Source: Chitinophaga sp. S165 (GTDB lineage: Bacteria > Bacteroidota > Bacteroidia > Chitinophagales > Chitinophagaceae). Taken from it: a stretch of 64,000 bases of DNA. Of this stretch, positions 63,743-64,000 are shown piece by piece. The DNA lies in NCBI RefSeq assembly GCF_003182155.1, contig NZ_QGTG01000002.1:1-64000 (forward strand), read 5' to 3'. The translations under genes were made by a program, and so were the position numbers. Below the pieces are notes generated by a model. It searched no databases, was not told the origin of the DNA, and worked only from the letters and a program-made list of their open reading frames with translations. Position 1 is the stretch's first letter. Each line of letters begins with the position of its first letter.

Positions 63743-64000
63743 ATACTAAGGCATTAAAATTATGATGATAAAGAACTTTAATGGTAACTGCCAAAAGCAG
63801 CAAATTTTACACCAATATTATAGAAATTTATTTCATGAGTTGTACCAGTCATCAAACAAATGTCATTAAAACACAGATTCTCACTAAAATAACCGCCCTA
63901 TTTCGCAATCTTTTGAAATTAATTGTTATTTTACCATACGCTTTCATGTGAAACTTTAACTTTTTCTTTACTTGTATACTTAAAAATGACATTTATCCCG

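Overview
The window looks like chromosomal DNA of a Bacteroidota bacterium, most likely a Chitinophaga-like member of the Chitinophagaceae. The signs are repeated promoter boxes of the Bacteroidota form TAnnTTTG with a TTG about 19-20 bases upstream, a short (about 290 residue) primary sigma factor without region 1.1, an ECF sigma/FecR pair, a DUF4369-TlpA protein, and double-glycine natural-product precursors typical of this phylum. The genus is an inference from gene content. No rRNA, tRNA, CRISPR array or complete insertion sequence was seen.

Layout. 1-9.1 kb is an accessory, AT-rich block. It holds a remnant XRE regulator and a tightly packed minus-strand operon of four genes: a nitrilase-domain/STAND NTPase fusion, an ORC/Cdc6-like ATPase with zinc ribbon and helix-hairpin-helix, a HEPN protein with an intact RX4H motif, and an N6-adenine methyltransferase with target-recognition tail. 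This looks like an undescribed defence or conflict system. Next to it is a Panacea-domain antitoxin gene whose coupled partner is broken by an in-frame stop; the pair sits between two 35-bp repeats (32/35 identical), each followed by a terminator. 9.1-14.3 kb has an orphan small protein, a membrane-anchored OmpR-type regulator, and a Crp/Fnr regulator divergent from a ClC chloride transporter, with two similar operators between them.

14.3-24.4 kb is a peptide natural-product locus: two six-cysteine peptides with the same double-glycine leader, a TlpA-like redoxin, a peptidase-C39 ABC exporter, an HlyD-type partner, a VKOR-thioredoxin disulfide-forming fusion, a duplicated GT25-like protein and a GT2 glycosyltransferase. 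Exporter, thiol oxidase, glycosyltransferase and Cys-rich peptide together match the logic of glycocin loci.

24.4-36 kb has a Tat-exported Gfo/Idh/MocA protein, an ECF sigma/FecR/STN-barrel signalling set, a radical SAM plus Gfo/Idh operon headed by an unannotated 40-residue membrane peptide, pirin, a sigma-54 activator divergent from an AraC regulator over paired palindromes, and an esterase. 36-52 kb has a cNMP-domain histidine kinase with a receiver/TrxR-like fusion that has lost its redox cysteines, topoisomerase III, a DUF4349 protein, a SufE-like protein without cysteine, an SDR, a Tat phospholipase C, a CPA2 antiporter, an SdpR/SdpI-like pair, a lytic transglycosylase with a histone-like tail, and GatA. 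52-64 kb is core housekeeping: tatA, rplS, trmD, rimM, rpsP, ffh, the primary sigma factor, an LptF/G permease, PAP2 and ArnT-like envelope enzymes, and an exported superoxide dismutase.
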